A stretch of DNA of 64,000 nt from Takakia lepidozioides. Its lineage: Eukaryota; Streptophyta; Takakiopsida; Takakiales; Takakiaceae. Position numbers and translations under genes: made by a program. A model generated the notes under the pieces. The model searched no databases and had not been told where the DNA came from. It worked only from the letters and a program-made list of their open reading frames with translations. The DNA lies in NCBI GenBank assembly GCA_030704615.1, contig CM060732.1, positions 45,863,053 through 45,927,052 of the forward strand, in the 5' to 3' direction. Shown piece by piece: positions 1-12,600 of this stretch. The stretch's first letter is position 1, and every line of letters starts with the position of its first letter.

Positions 1-228
1 TATACCTGTGAGGCATGAAAATTTTGCTCATGTTACTCGTAATAGGCCTGCGGACCCCTGCATCAGTAATGAGAGAATGGGTGATGGTGTTGGCTGCTCC
101 ACAGATCTGAGCATATCTTTCGTCTAAATGCTGTGTTGGTCAGGGCAGCCTGTAGCTGTTTTCAACTTGGGTGATTGTGTTTCACTCAGTTGCAATGTCA
201 TCATGAAAAGAGTCTTTGTTTGTTGCAG

Positions 229-2630
229 ATATTCATTGATACGGCAACAATTTGGGCCCCCTAACCAGCCTGAGATCAGCATTCTGGATTATCAGTCACA
301 TCAGCAAAAGCTGATGCCCATGCTTTCTTCTGCCTATGCCTTTCACTTTGCAACCGAGTATCTGGTATTTCCCTTCTACACTGCACTTGTGACAGAGTTC
401 CCACATTTTGGGAGCATTTTCTCTGCTCTTCCAAAATGGCTTAGGAGTAGATTTTGCATCTGATTTTCTGTCAATGAATGTAAATGTGATCTCAATTCCA
501 AGTTGCGATTCTTGCAGCTACAAGGATGTCTGGTCAGTGGCTTAATGCTGTTTGCAACTGTCCCCAGCTACTTAGAAAGCTTTCACACATCGGAGGTTTC
601 CTGGTTTTCCAGTATTCTATTTATCCCTGTAGCAGGCAGAGATATAGCTCCGCTTGGTGGATTTGTTCGGTTTTGAAGTATGACATGTCTGTTATGTCAG
701 GTGCACCGATATGCAGAAATGAAGAAGACTCATGACGACGAGGTGGTGGCTGATGTCCACGCACTTTCTGCCGGGCTCAAGGCCTACATTACCTCCTACA
801 CTGCCAAAGCATTGAATACTTGTCGAGAGTCATGCGGTGGGCATGGCTATGCAGCAGTGAATCGATTTGGGGGCCTTCGAAACGACCATGATATTTTTCA
901 GACATTTGAGGGTGACAACACCGTTCTGCTGCAGCAGGTGTAGTGTCCACTGCTGCTCAGACTTTCTTTCTGCATTAAGATCTAGTATCTTTATGACTTT
1001 CCTCTTTATTTGTGCGTATTTTGAATTCCTCAAACCCCCCCTTCACCATTTCTCTTGCAACCTGCATACTGGAAGTGGCAGTGTAAATCAGTTCGTTGCC
1101 GGTACTGCAGGTGGCTGCAGATTTGCTGAAACAGTACAAGGCCAAGTTCAAAGGGGGAGCATTGAGTGTCACGTGGAACTACTTGAGGGACTCTATGGGC
1201 ACCTACTTGTCTCAGACAAACCCTGTGTTGACACATAGGGAAGGGCAGGCACACCTCCGAGACCCCCGCTTTCAACTTGATGCATTTCAGGTATAATTGT
1301 GAATTCGTTCAAGGGTACTGTTTCAACCTCATGCTTTCAACTATGATGTCAATGCCAACCAATTCATCTACCCATGCCCTGCAACCATTGTTAGCTGTGT
1401 ATAAGCAGTACAGTGATTTTATTTGGTTAGCCATACCATGAGCTGAGACCGTAGTGCTGAGTCGTAGTTTGGAGACTGTACCCTCAAGGGTATGTCATGC
1501 GTCACAGCCTCCTTTACAGGAAAGGAAATGAACTCTGTCCCTCCCCTCTTTCACCAAAGACGATTGTGTTCAGGGCAACAGACACACTATTGATATCCTT
1601 GAGTATCTCTTTTGCTCTCTCAGCCACTGGTCATCAGTGACCTTCCCATATTTGGGCTAATAAAGATGTTCTTCCTGTCTGTCTGCAGTATCGGACAGCA
1701 AGGTTGCTGCACACAGCAGCTCTGCGGTTAAGAAAGCACTCCAAGCGGCTGGGCAGCTTTGGGGCATGGAACCGCTGCCTGAATCATCTTCTGATCTTGG
1801 CAGAGTCCCATATTGAGTCGGTTATCCTGGCTAAATTCATCAGCGCAATTGATCAGTGAGCTTCCAAAAAGTACCTGAAATATGTTGTTATTGTCTTGTA
1901 TCTATTAAGTCCTCAGTTGTTGGTCTTTGCAAAGCTGTCTCCGAGCCCCCAGCCTAAGGCCTTGTAGTCTCTTTCACAACCTATTGAATAGAAGCACCCA
2001 GCTCTCACATCTCTTAGAACATGTCCAGAGTGAACCTATAATTTGACTGACAGGCTTGAAACGGGATTTACAGGTGTGAGGACAAACAGGCCCGCACTTT
2101 GTTGAACGTAGTGCGCGATTTATATGCACTAGATCGCATCTGGAAGGACATCGGGACATACAGGAATGAGGACTATGTCGCTCCCAATAAGGCCAAGGTG
2201 GTGTTTCAAACTGTCCAAATTCATATTGCATGTACAACCCCTTGCTTGGAAGCATGCATCTGTTACATAGAGCTGAAGGCGAAGAAACTGAAGCAGAAAT
2301 AAGCAGACAAGCAGTATCCATGTAAATAATTGTTGACTGCAGTATGGAAAGCCAGTAACAAGCTCCGAGCTCAGCAGATGGAGCAAACCCCATTCATTGT
2401 GTTATTTGGAGCTGCATTTTACCCAGTATAGCTGGACTTGCTAGCTAATATTGCTTGATTTCATGTTCCAGGCAATACATCGGCTGGTGGAGTATTTATG
2501 CTTTGAAGTCCGAGGGTCAGCTGGTTTGCTTGTTGATGCCTTTGGAATTCCGGACTCTCTATTGCGAGCCCCGATTGGTTTGCAATCTGGCCAGTACTCT
2601 GAGTACTCACATTATGTAGGATTCGAATAA
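229..2630 (+). CDS. ACX2: ACX2-type peroxisomal acyl-CoA oxidase, 3' part (six exons)
   Basis: This is the C-terminal part of a peroxisomal acyl-CoA oxidase, the FAD enzyme that oxidises long-chain acyl-CoA to trans-2-enoyl-CoA and H2O2 in the first step of beta-oxidation. The gene begins upstream of the window. Exons with GT-AG borders and compatible phases are 229-364, 701-937, 1111-1290, 1689-1855, 2074-2197 and 2472-2630, giving about 333 residues ending in TAA. Recognisable blocks are [50 protein letters not shown] (the family flavin/substrate region) and a C-terminal helical part with [20 protein letters not shown]. This resembles plant ACX2 more than ACX1, ACX3 or ACX4, from memory of the family. 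The protein ends HYVGFE without an SKL-like PTS1, which fits ACX2 proteins that use an N-terminal PTS2, here outside the window. No broken exon is seen. Confidence 0.9.
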
Positions 2631-3520
2631 GCAGCAGGCTCGTATGATGTGTGGGGATGGAAAAGAGAGGGTGAGAGATAGAAAGAGAGAAGGGCTAGAA
2701 TTTCAATGATAGTTGCACTCAAGTATGGGTTGCTATTTGAAAAAGGAGTAACAAACTAGTTTATAGAACAAACTCCTAACGGACTTCATAAGTCGTGTCA
2801 TTCATTCTGCTGAGAAGTGAAAGCAACCAGTCTTCTTTGTAGTGTAAGGTTGGATGGCAAAGTATATACAGGACAGGATGGAGGAAAGGAGGGATGCTGA
2901 ATGGCGCTTTGAAGCTCCAGTTGTTGACAAGCGAGAGAGTTGGCAGAAGAGAGGATTGTTCAGTGTGGAAGACTAAGCTCTCTTTCTCAGTGTCCATCCA
3001 GATCCACTTCAAAGTTACTACAAAACCTTACTTGTGGTTCCGGTCCCGGTGCTTACTTAGCATGGTTGGGAAGAGTCTAAAGTCTTAAGATTTAAACCTA
3101 CTGCCTGTGCCCCACTGCTGGGGAAGGGGTAATCATAGGTAACGGTAGAGGAGAACCTATATACTGTAGATCTTATCCAGCTTTATTGATGTCCATACCC
3201 ACAGACTTTTAATACGCAAAAGATTCATCTGAAATAAAGTGGTCAGTTGTCTCATGTAGTAGCATCTACAGTTGAGGGTGATTGTAAGAAATGTTGTGGA
3301 TGTTTAGCTGAAAGCAAGCAACCAAGGCAAATGTTCAGTGATGGGAATCAGTTGGTGATGGACTCTTTAGTGTGTTCCCAGAAATGCGAGGGTGAGACTT
3401 TGAGCTTTGACTATGAGCTTTCCGCGGACGTTATAAAGTACCATTTCATTTCATTTCTCTCTGCCCCTCTATAATAGATTGAGCGTGCAGAGGGTCCTCA
3501 GATTGAAAGACTCAAACCTC
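2631..3520. other. Intergenic, no gene seen
   Basis: This stretch separates the convergent acyl-CoA oxidase and oxidoreductase genes. It presumably holds both 3' UTRs. The short reading frames in it have no recognisable domain or plausible splice context, and I see no repeat or RNA gene. Confidence 0.5.
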
Positions 3521-4666
3521 TCACATGGGGATGGGTGTTGGTTTCAGAGTGATAGGAGCATCAGCATGTGAGCCAGAAACTAGAGCAGCCTCTACAATTG
3601 CCAAGTCTCTGAGTGCTTCCCTTGGCGAGCTTCTCAGATCAGCCTTTCCAATACTTCCTCCAGAAACTGCCTGTTGAACATCTGCTATGAACGCTTTCAT
3701 CTCTGCTTCCAAGCCTGTAAAGGGGTGGAATTGTACACAGGGCTTACCTTCCAGGGGCCGAAGTGCTACACTGTAGCCAAGTCTGCCATCTTGGACTCCT
3801 CTCTCCACTTCAACAGTTCCTTCGGAGCACACAACACGCCAGCTCATTTTACTTGTCGAAGCGGCAAAAGAAATCACCATGGTGCCTGAACACCCATTCT
3901 CGAAGCTCATCAAGGTAGTCAAGGTGTCCGGCGCTGGGACATTGCTGTCTCTGTGAGTAGCAATTGCAGCCACGGATGTAATTTCACGACCTGTCATCAC
4001 CCGCAGGGCCGCCACAAAATGAACACCGCAGTCCAAGATGAATCCACCCTTCAGTGCAGGATCACGTCGCCACTCGCAATGAAAATATTTGTTGGAAGTA
4101 TTCATGGGGATTTCAATGGCCACCGTTGCCACCACCATTGTGCCCAGATCTTGAACCAACTTATGCGCCTCATGAAAGGCAGGCTCAAACCGAAAATTCT
4201 CTGCAACAGCCCAGATGGGCGCCTCAATCTGGAGAGATGAGTAAGCTTCAAGTGCCTGAATTCCCTCCACCACCGATCCAGCAACAGGCTTCTCTTGCAG
4301 GACATGCTTTCCAGCTCGAATTGCCCTCAGAACAATGGCAGGCTGAGAGAGAATCGGGCACACCACAGCACAGCATTGCACCAAAGGGGATGCCAGAATT
4401 CGCTCCAGCCCCTCTTCACCCCACACTGCCTCTGCATTTACCGCAAAATCTCTCACTCGCATGAACAATTGCAGGGCTGAATGCTCAGATCTACTCCACA
4501 CGAAACGGAGAGAGATGATGTCATGGTATAACTTGAAGATGGGCACGTACGCATCCCGTGCGAACACGCCACAGCCCAGCAACGCCAAGCCTGCCATCTT
4601 TCCTTCCTCTCTCGTCTCTCCCGCTCCCTCGCTTTCTTCTCCAGGAACCAAGTGGTGGGTGGACAT
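3521..4666 (-). CDS. Gfo/Idh/MocA-family NAD(P)-dependent oxidoreductase
   Basis: An uninterrupted 381-residue frame encodes a Gfo/Idh/MocA oxidoreductase. An N-terminal Rossmann fold carries LALLGCGVFARDAY (GxGxxA-type dinucleotide loop, about residues 26-39) and the family signature QEKPVAG (about 123-129), whose lysine usually contacts cofactor and substrate. The C-terminal alpha/beta domain includes GGFILDCGVHFVAALR (about 207-222), with the Asp/His pair typical of the active site. The family reduces or oxidises sugars and related polyols; the substrate cannot be told from sequence. The first ATG gives a 23-residue extension rich in Glu and Gly before MAGLALLG, so translation could also start at the second Met, which would match the usual family length better. 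No introns are needed. It is convergent with the acyl-CoA oxidase gene, and a LINE 3' end lies just upstream of its start. Confidence 0.88.
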   Translation of the reverse strand: MSTHHLVPGEESEGAGETREEGKMAGLALLGCGVFARDAYVPIFKLYHDIISLRFVWSRSEHSALQLFMRVRDFAVNAEAVWGEEGLERILASPLVQCCAVVCPILSQPAIVLRAIRAGKHVLQEKPVAGSVVEGIQALEAYSSLQIEAPIWAVAENFRFEPAFHEAHKLVQDLGTMVVATVAIEIPMNTSNKYFHCEWRRDPALKGGFILDCGVHFVAALRVMTGREITSVAAIATHRDSNVPAPDTLTTLMSFENGCSGTMVISFAASTSKMSWRVVCSEGTVEVERGVQDGRLGYSVALRPLEGKPCVQFHPFTGLEAEMKAFIADVQQAVSGGSIGKADLRSSPREALRDLAIVEAALVSGSHADAPITLKPTPIPM

Positions 4667-4891
4667 AACAGTCTTCAGACTTCATACCACCCAAGGAAAA
4701 AATGAAGGCCAAACTGGAACTGCTACAATTCATGACTGGTGTGAAAACAACATCTAATAACATCTAAGTGAAAATCCTGCATAGCTTTATAAAAAGACCC
4801 AAGTGGGGTGACTGTACAAATGGGTGTAACTGTCCCCAAGAGGAAACAACCAAAGCTCGTAGAACTAGATATATTAACACAATGAAAGAAA

Positions 4892-5757
4892 TCAAACTAT
4901 TCTAGTATCACCTACAGCCTGAAGAAGGTCAGACAACAGGAAAGAGGGTGGATCAGAGAGTGCGGGGAGGCGAGATGAAGCCGCCCCAGCAACCTCTGCC
5001 CAAAGTAAAATAGATTGAGCTTGAGCCTTTTGCAAAGCAACAGAAACTCGTTGTCTAAAGAAAGCTACAGGAACAGAGGCGTATGGGCTTCCAAGGCTTT
5101 TGTTTTCTGCTGCACGATGGGCGCATGTGCGAAGGAACTCGTTGAACTGATGATGCAAACAACCAAAGATCTCGATTGCCAAAGGAAGAAATGTGTATGT
5201 GGAATGACGTGCCCGATAGTCATGCTCATTTCCCTGCGCAGCTACTGAAGCGGCAACTCCCTATGATGAGGCTGTGCGGGGCAGGAGATCCGACCTAGTA
5301 AGATCAGCGATAACAATGTCCGCCAATGTACGTAGTCCGTCCTGTGAGAGAACAATGTCAACCCGTCGTCGAGTGGAATGGTGATTGTGGGTCGATGGGA
5401 GTATGTGCACTTGCTCTCGAATGACATGTATCCCAGCATCACGAGCAACCGCAGCTGCTGCATCCCGAACGACGTCATGGGTCGCAGTGCTTTCTCCCCC
5501 GCAAGGGCAATGAAGGAGATGTACGCCGAGTGAATCAAGAGGATGGCGACAAACACACTGATGTAGTCCTAACACAGAGGGATGCGGAAGACCAAGTCGA
5601 ATTCGTAGGGAGGTGGTAAATTTAAATGAAGACATACGGAAGGGTGCAATGGTTGGTCGTACCGTGAGCCACGCGCCTGCTCTGGGCCCTGCGCACGAGA
5701 GAAGACTGGCCCGATGTGCATCTGAAGGAGCGTCGGAAAGCATGCTGGCTGTCAAGT
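4892..5757 (-). pseudogene. R2-like LINE, 3' segment (CCHC + restriction-like endonuclease)
   Basis: This minus-strand remnant encodes the C-terminus of a non-LTR retrotransposon protein. A cysteine/histidine knuckle (HQCVCRHPLDSLGVHLLHCPC) is followed by RRRVDIVLSQDGLRTLADIVI, which resembles the PD-(D/E)XK restriction-like endonuclease of R2/R4/NeSL LINEs. A second frame (5182-4892) continues with FGCLHHQFNEFLRTCA and a hydrophobic C-terminus ending in a stop. The frame change near 5.2 kb shows it is decayed. The segment ends abruptly at 5757. The matching upstream part of the same protein resumes at 32406 on the same strand, so I read this as the 3' end of a single LINE whose body is split by later insertions. 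The LINE 3' end and its poly-A tail are not clearly delimited near 4.8 kb. Confidence 0.75.
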
Positions 5758-7336
5758 TATTTTGCCACTAGTGTGAAACTAGCTAAATAGCTAGCTTTTA
5801 CATATTGACATTTGGGATTGGCCCAAGTGTCAATCCACGGGTCAAGGCAAATTTAGGCCCTGGAGTGGTTATCTTCACGGCAAGCGCGGGAGGCTCATCT
5901 TTCTCGAGTTGAGCCTCACCGCGCCTAGCTATGGCGCCGTAGTGTGGATTCCCCATGGCGTGGGGTGCACTTGGCTTGACTTGTATTTGAGTGATGAGGT
6001 TATATATGCATGAGTTTATGCTTCAGCTTTGTGAGCTCGTATGAGCTTGTGCTTGTATTCTTCTTCTTTATCACTCGAGAAAGATGAGCTCGTATCTATG
6101 AGTGCCAGATACGAGTTAGTTGTAGCACTTGTGGTTTTTGCTTGAGAATGAGAGAAGGTTGTTATGCAAGGAGCACCGTGGAGCTCTTGGTTGTTAGAAG
6201 CGGAGGCGATGTGGGTTACGAGGTGGGTTTCAATCTCGAGCTTCAGCATTGAGAGGGCTCTTGTCATGGCAAGAGCACGGCTGGAACAGGAGCTAAGAGG
6301 TGCGGCAAGGCCATGGAATGTGCACCTAGGTTTCAGAGCTTGGAAGAAGAACTCTTGCACCACAAGAGGAGTGTCTTGTGGCTGGAAATTTAAGCCTTAG
6401 GGTTTCAGGAGCTTGGCAAGGGCTGTGGAGTGCTTAGTCTTGTCTTAGAGAGCATCAAGGAGCTAAGGAGCCAAGATAGGGGGCTGATACCTCTTGTGTG
6501 AAGAGGTTGCATGTGTGGAGCATGTATTCATCTCATTGAAGCTTCCATCTTCAAGCTTGGAGGGTAAGCAAGAAAGGAAGGAAGGGGCTGGTTTCCCTGT
6601 AGGGCATGTGTGGAGCATGCTTCCAGCCCGCTGAAGCTTTTCAGGTTGGTGGTTGCAAGAAAGAATGCAAAAGGGCTGATTCTCTGGTGGTGAGAGTGGG
6701 GCATGTGTGGAGCATGCCTTCAGTCCATTGGGCTTTTGTTTTCAAGCTTTAGAGAACTAGAAGAGAAGGTAAGGGGCTAATCTGCTCTTATGTGACAGTC
6801 CGACACTTGTAGAACGTGTTCTGAGTTGGGGTTTCAACTTCAAGCCTAGATAGAGCATGGCTCTTGAAGTGGCAGGTGTAGGGGGCTGGAATAGGCTCTA
6901 AAACAGATGCTATGGCCAAGGGAAACACTTGAATGAGTGCTCACAAGGGCTGGAAACCAGCAAGGCTTGGTTGTTTGCCATTGAGCTTAGTGGCGTGTTT
7001 GGGGAGTCTAAGTGAGAAAGAAGGCTTGGTTTGTGGCAACCATCTTCCTCATGGCTTAGGGCTACTATTGGTGGTGTGTGGGAGCCGAAAGAGCAAAAAT
7101 ACCTTGCTGATTTCTTCACAGCCGCCCAAGCTCGGTGCAAAGAAGCTAGAGTCCAGACTGGTGGGCTGTGCCTGTGCGGCGGCCGGCCAACTGTGGCTGT
7201 GACACTGTGGCTGTGCAGGCAGGCTTGCCCCCCCTGTGGGGCTGAGGGCTGTGACAGGCTGTGACTATGGGGTTGTGACGGGTTGTGATGGACTGTGACA
7301 GGCTGTGGCCTTTGGGGCTGTGACCCTGTGATCTTT
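5758..7336. repeat. Leader/LTR-like region with ~96-bp degenerate tandem repeats
   Basis: No protein is recognisable here. From about 6470 to 6860 a unit of roughly 93-97 bp recurs three to four times. Its core GCATGTGTGGAGCATG occurs near 6510, 6603 and 6699, with a diverged fourth near 6797, each followed by a TGAAGCTT/CAAGCTT stretch. Position and lack of coding point to the 5' LTR or leader of the methyltransferase retroelement. Confidence 0.5.
7180..7333. repeat. GGCTGTGACAGGCTGTG tandem array, left half
   Basis: Short repeats of GGCTGTGAC and GGCTGTGGCCTTTGGG run to the left edge of the CACTA element. The same units resume directly after its right edge at 13599. One array was therefore split by the CACTA insertion. 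Confidence 0.75.
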
Positions 7337-7567
7337 CACTACAACAGATGAGCGTTTTTATGACTTCACATATGACTATTTTTTCAGTCTTATATGCGTT
7401 CATGACTACATCACTCTGTAGTGAAAAAAACCCTGTCATAGCGATTAGTCTTTAAGACTGCGTTTTGCAAGTCATATCCATGACTGCTTGCGTGGCACCT
7501 GGAGTCCTGCTGCAGAGAGGGTTGCAGTCACAACTATATGACTAATATATGACTACATTGTCTGTTG

Positions 7568-7965
7568 AGCGCTGCCTACATGGAGAGGCTTCAGCGGGAC
7601 ACGTGCGCCACTGCGCAAGCGACACGTCATGCATTCGTCAGGGGATCATATGACTATATGTCTGCAAAGTGATGCCTACATGGAGAGGCGACGGATGGAC
7701 ACGTGCGCCACTGCGAATTTGACATGTCACGACTTCTTGCCATGATCATATGACTACATGTCTACACAGTGATGCCTACATGGAGAGGCGCTAGCAAGAC
7801 ACGTGTGCTATGGCAGATTTCACATGTGGTGACTACATGACTCGCTCATATGACTACAGGGATGTCTACATGGAGAGATATTAGCGGGACACATGTTGCA
7901 CTTGAGATGTGACATGTGGCACACAGACAAAATATATGACTAGCATATATGACTACGGATCTTTA
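7568..7965. repeat. ~100-bp tandem repeat in CACTA sub-terminal region (four units)
   Basis: Four head-to-tail units begin near 7568, 7668, 7768 and 7863. Each contains CCTACATGGAGAGGC (or CTACATGGAGAGATA), then GACACGTG-like and CATATGACTA words. They resemble the sub-terminal transposase-binding repeats of CACTA elements, but binding is inferred. Confidence 0.65.
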
Positions 7966-9468
7966 CACGTGGTGAAAATGGATAAAGAATGTCGTGTCAT
8001 ATACTGCCACGTAATTCTGGTTTGAGCAAGAGTGATGCCACGTGTCATCAAGATTGTTTTCCGAAATAGTTTATATTTTTAATGTTCATATTTTAATTTT
8101 TAGTTTTCATTTAATATTTAAAAGAACAGGGAGATTGTGCCTTGGATTTTTTTTAATGGTATATTTTTAATATATTATTTTAAAATGAAAGTGAATTAAA
8201 TGATTTAAAATCTTCATTACATGGTGAAATTCCAACATGAAAACAGAATGGATCCCTCCTGCATATGGGTCCATGAGAAGTATCCCTCCAAGTTTTACTG
8301 ATATTTTGGGTGCATAAGTAACCCAAGTATCTCTATAAGTAGCCATTGTAGCTTAGTACCAGGACGTTGGTTTCATGGGGCAAGGAATTTGAACACACCT
8401 GAAGTCTACATTGGCCTGACATCATGCCTTTGGCACTTTCAACTTGTCTAGTGGAAATCATTTGTGATTGTGCCTTGGCTGACCCTGCATTGTCCAACTT
8501 CCCTGTCTTGACAGACATACCCTATCTCTTCGTGATTTTACCAAAAACATACATAATTAGAATCATGGTCAGTGTGAAGAACTATAACTCACAGACGGAG
8601 AAGGTGTTCCGTGTAGATGATGGGCGTTTTGTCCTGCGACATGAGCATGGGCATGTTCTCCTCGGCTTGCCGTGGCATCCGCCGACAACGCACTCGCCTC
8701 GCACTGGCGTGGGAGGAGTGGATCGTCCTCATCGTCCTCAGAAGAGCCCTCATGCAGAATCGTAGTCTTCATCGTCTTCAGTCTGGCACTTTGTCTTGCA
8801 GGACCTTGATCCCTACCTTTTTCCTTCGGAGCGCGTGGCTTGCGAGGGCGATTCGCTCCCGCAAGCCTGCACAAACACCTCCATGACCTCCCTCTCAAAC
8901 AATCACAAAAAATATAAGCATACATACCCTAATACTCTTAAGCCTACGCTGAACCACAGCCGCACCCTACCAGGACGTAATGCCTGCCCACGAATGACGG
9001 CGGACATCTCCCGCCTAATGACACACCGTCCTCAAACCTAATCGTCACTCACTGCATGTTGTTTGCCCTCTGTTTGTACAAGTCGCAGCTACTCGCCCCC
9101 ATTTGTGCTATGAAGCTTATGATCGCTGTAGGAAGGTTAGAGGATAGGCAAATCGCAAGTTTAGTGGGTGGGTATCCAAAGTCAGGAACTAAACTCACCC
9201 ATCTATCGACTGCTTGAACGTTTGCTTCCACCTCCTTTATGGCAGCAATCCGGCGCTCTCGGAACTTCTCGTACTCAGTGAGAGGGACGGTCACTTCGAA
9301 GACCTTCCGCTTCACCATGGACACTCAGAAACGATACTTATAGTATACTATAGATATAAAAAATAGCACATTGGCAGCTGGTGCAAAACTAGAGACAATG
9401 CACTGTGCGTAGCATGCAAAGAGGGAAGGGGGTGACGTTCAAAGCATGTACAGTGCAGGTGGCGCGGG
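7966..9468. other. CACTA interior, no clear gene
   Basis: AT-rich DNA around 8050-8200 is followed by short frames on both strands. A minus-strand frame at 9049-9324 (MVKRKVFEVTVPLTEYEKF..) and an Arg/Pro-rich one at 8569-8925 have no domain I recognise. They may be relics of CACTA accessory genes or chance frames. Confidence 0.35.
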
Positions 9469-9660
9469 ATGCGTAGGCGTAGAATAGATGACCGTCTATG
9501 GCGAATGGAAGAAGCTTATGCCACAAGGAATGGGCATACAAAAATGTTATGCAACTGCAATGAGTGTCATGGAGGAAAAGTACTCTTGTTGGAAACAGTG
9601 AGGAATCATTACATGATACATGGGGGGATCCTCTTCTCCAACGCTGTTCTCTTCCGGTAA
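9469..9660 (+). pseudogene. TNP2-associated N-terminal domain fragment
   Basis: The frame contains a cysteine cluster CNCNECHGG followed by LLETVRNHYMIHGG. This looks like the transposase-associated zinc domain found at the N-terminus of plant CACTA TNP2 proteins (C.C..C, then a helix ending in HG). It is only 63 residues long, and the transposase core does not follow in any frame. A downstream acidic frame (10005-10349, SDDEDEG.., DDDLDDS..) fits the acidic linker of such proteins but cannot be assigned securely. Confidence 0.5.
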
Positions 9661-12600
9661 GATCGCCACTTTCCCTTCAGCACTTTAGTTTGAATTTTGA
9701 ATACAACGATCCTCTTCTCCACATGTCGACATTTCGTTGGGTGATTGTAGTCAAGAAGTCATAAGAGATACAGACGTGAGTATGACTACGTCACTTCCGT
9801 TATCACTTTAATTAATGCACATGTCGTGTTTTCATTGGTCATGTGTAGTCATGTAGTCATATATGACTAGTAAGTGACTGCAACTATGACTTCAATGGTT
9901 ACAAATGTCGTGTGTTTTGATTGGGGTTATATTCATAAGATACATACGTAAATATGACTGCATCACTGCACGTCACCGTGCCTCCTATGTCATAATATGA
10001 ACAAGTGTCACATCATTGTTGGTCCACTCACAAGATGACTATTGGGATGCAGGGATGTGAATATTCAGATGATGAAGACGAAGGCCCTGCGGCACAGCGG
10101 GAGCCCAATGTCACAGAGAACGCAGTGGTGGATGGAGGTAGAAATGCAGCGTGCATTGCAGGAAGCGCGTTTCTCTTTGCAAATGCAAACAGAGAGGTCC
10201 CCATTCATGGTGGAACCAATCACACATTTGCCAATCATGACGATGATCTCGACGATTCGGGAAACAATGAATTTGATGAGAATGCTCACCTGCACGTTGA
10301 TCCCGAGTATGATAAAACTCTTCCGAGCGTCGCAATGTCCACTTTTTGAAGGGTGCTCCATCAGCCGGCTGCAAGCAACTTTGACGTTGCTGAACGCATG
10401 CACGACCACAAGTGCACCAATGCATTTGTGGATGAGCTTCTGGGATTGTTGCGTAAGAGTTTTGAGTAGGGGCGAGTCGCGTGGGTCGTCAACCTATGTC
10501 AATGAAGCAGGATGATGCTGGCTTCACACTTGTCAAATTTTAACCCGTACGCTGCCACCTTCTGAGCAACCTTTTGTGTTTCCCTGGCCAGGTTGATCAA
10601 GTGTTTTTTTCTGATTGTGTGAGGAGCCAGGTGGGAAAGTCGTCCTGGAGAAGAGCCCCCGAGCACGTAGAGTGGTCTGCGACATCTCAATTGATATGAT
10701 GATGTGGGGAAGTGGAAGGATCTGTTAGCCCCACAAAGACTAGAGAGAGACTGTGGTTACTAATGGCCCAACATGCAGCCGAGCGGATACCGACGTTACT
10801 CCAGAGCAGGTGGCCTCCTTGTACCTCCGAGCAACCCGTATACGTGGTGATGATGTTCAGCCAACCCTTGGAGAAGATGAAGTCTGTGATGAAGACAGTG
10901 ATACATGTAGTGAGCCAGACATAGATGAGGATGATGAAGATTAGATATGCGCGATTTGTGCACTCCAGTTATAGACCATGCATGATAGTTTAAGGTGGTA
11001 ACACTCCCTTCGCATTCCCATTAAGATATCATGCTTGGACACTGGATTTTATGATCAATTATGGAGTGTTTTCCTTTCAGCAACCTTTATTCATTTGTTG
11101 TTGCAATTGGCTTTGGACCAACCGTGCTCGTTACCATTGCCATGGGTTTTGCCTGCAATGTTTTCCATGGATGCACACGGATGTCGGCACACGCCACGAA
11201 AGGCCATCCAGACCATCCTCTGGAAATGCTCCAATGTTGTTTCAAACATCTCCACATTGCAATGGATACAACACTGACATTAGATGAGTGAAAGTGAGAC
11301 TAGACCTCCAGCCAGCCGGCTTTCCCACATCAAATTGAAGGGGATCTGTAGATTATAGATAACGGCTGTTGCCTTCTCAATGTCTTTTCCATGACCTCTG
11401 CAATGAACTGGGGTATAAGATCCTTCAAATCACAAGTTTGAGCATCACGCACAAGCCACTTACGGGGATAGAGTTTCCAATGCGAACCATTGGTCTTTTA
11501 TTAGAGTTTCCAATGCGAACATTGTCTTTATTGATTAGCATGGTTGTGAAATACATGGACCACAATGTCAAGTTCGGGAATGACATATAGTACGCTTAAT
11601 GTATATGTAAGCAGGGTCAAACTATGTACCAGTGATGTGGCTTGTTCGCCACTTAACCTGTTTGCCCATTCAGCCAGACTCCACATTGTCATGGATTTTG
11701 CATGCTGGATTGTGAGGCCATCCACACCGTCTCTGGAAATGCTATCATGGGGTTTCAGCTATGTCCACATTTCCTGGATTATGCCTGCACGAAGCAAGGC
11801 CAACTGCATTCAGCACCCTCCACTTATTATAGTATTGCAGCAACATTCAAAGCACTTCAATTTGTATCCATCGAAAACATCTAGGCTGGAAAAGACATTG
11901 TTGCAGCAGAACTTAGGAAAGTACTTCTCCCTTCCACTACACATATGAAAGAAAGAAGCCAACCAACAGCATACCAGCCAAGAAAATATGAAACCAGCCA
12001 AGAAAAGAGCCAATATATGCAGTGAAGGTCGACCTAAATGAAACTTATCCAACACTTACATTAGAGGAGGGAAGCTAAGTCATACCTCCATAAGCTTGCC
12101 CACATCAAATTTGGGAGCTTTCAGAATTTCTCCTTTTCTGGTTGAATGAACTTGGCTACAAGATCCTTCAAATCGCAAGTTGAGCTTCACACACAATGAA
12201 CTTGCAGGATTGAGTTCCAATGCGAACCAGGAGTCTTATAATTGATAGCTTGTTGTAAAACACATGGACCAACAATGACAGTCTCTGGATGACATATAGT
12301 ACAGTAATGACATATAGTACAGCATCCGCTTCCAGTTGACCATCTAACCATGTAGGTTTCTTGTACCATCCTTCCACAAGGAATCATAGGTAATGTGGAG
12401 CTTGAAATCCAGCCCCTTTGGATGAATAGACCCCACACTCTATCCCTGCTCCTTCAGCTATCCATGCCTCTAATAGCCTACAATTCTACCAGCAAACACC
12501 CCAACCATACTGGTGTGGAGTTCTTCCCCAAAACACCAACCCTACTTATCACAATCTGAAATGCATATGCTTCTCTCTGTAGGTCCAACAGGCATTCGCC

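Noticed and set aside
4054-4464. Plus-strand frame opposite the oxidoreductase gene
   Set aside because: Pro/Gln-rich composition arises from the antisense of a conserved coding frame; no independent evidence for a gene.
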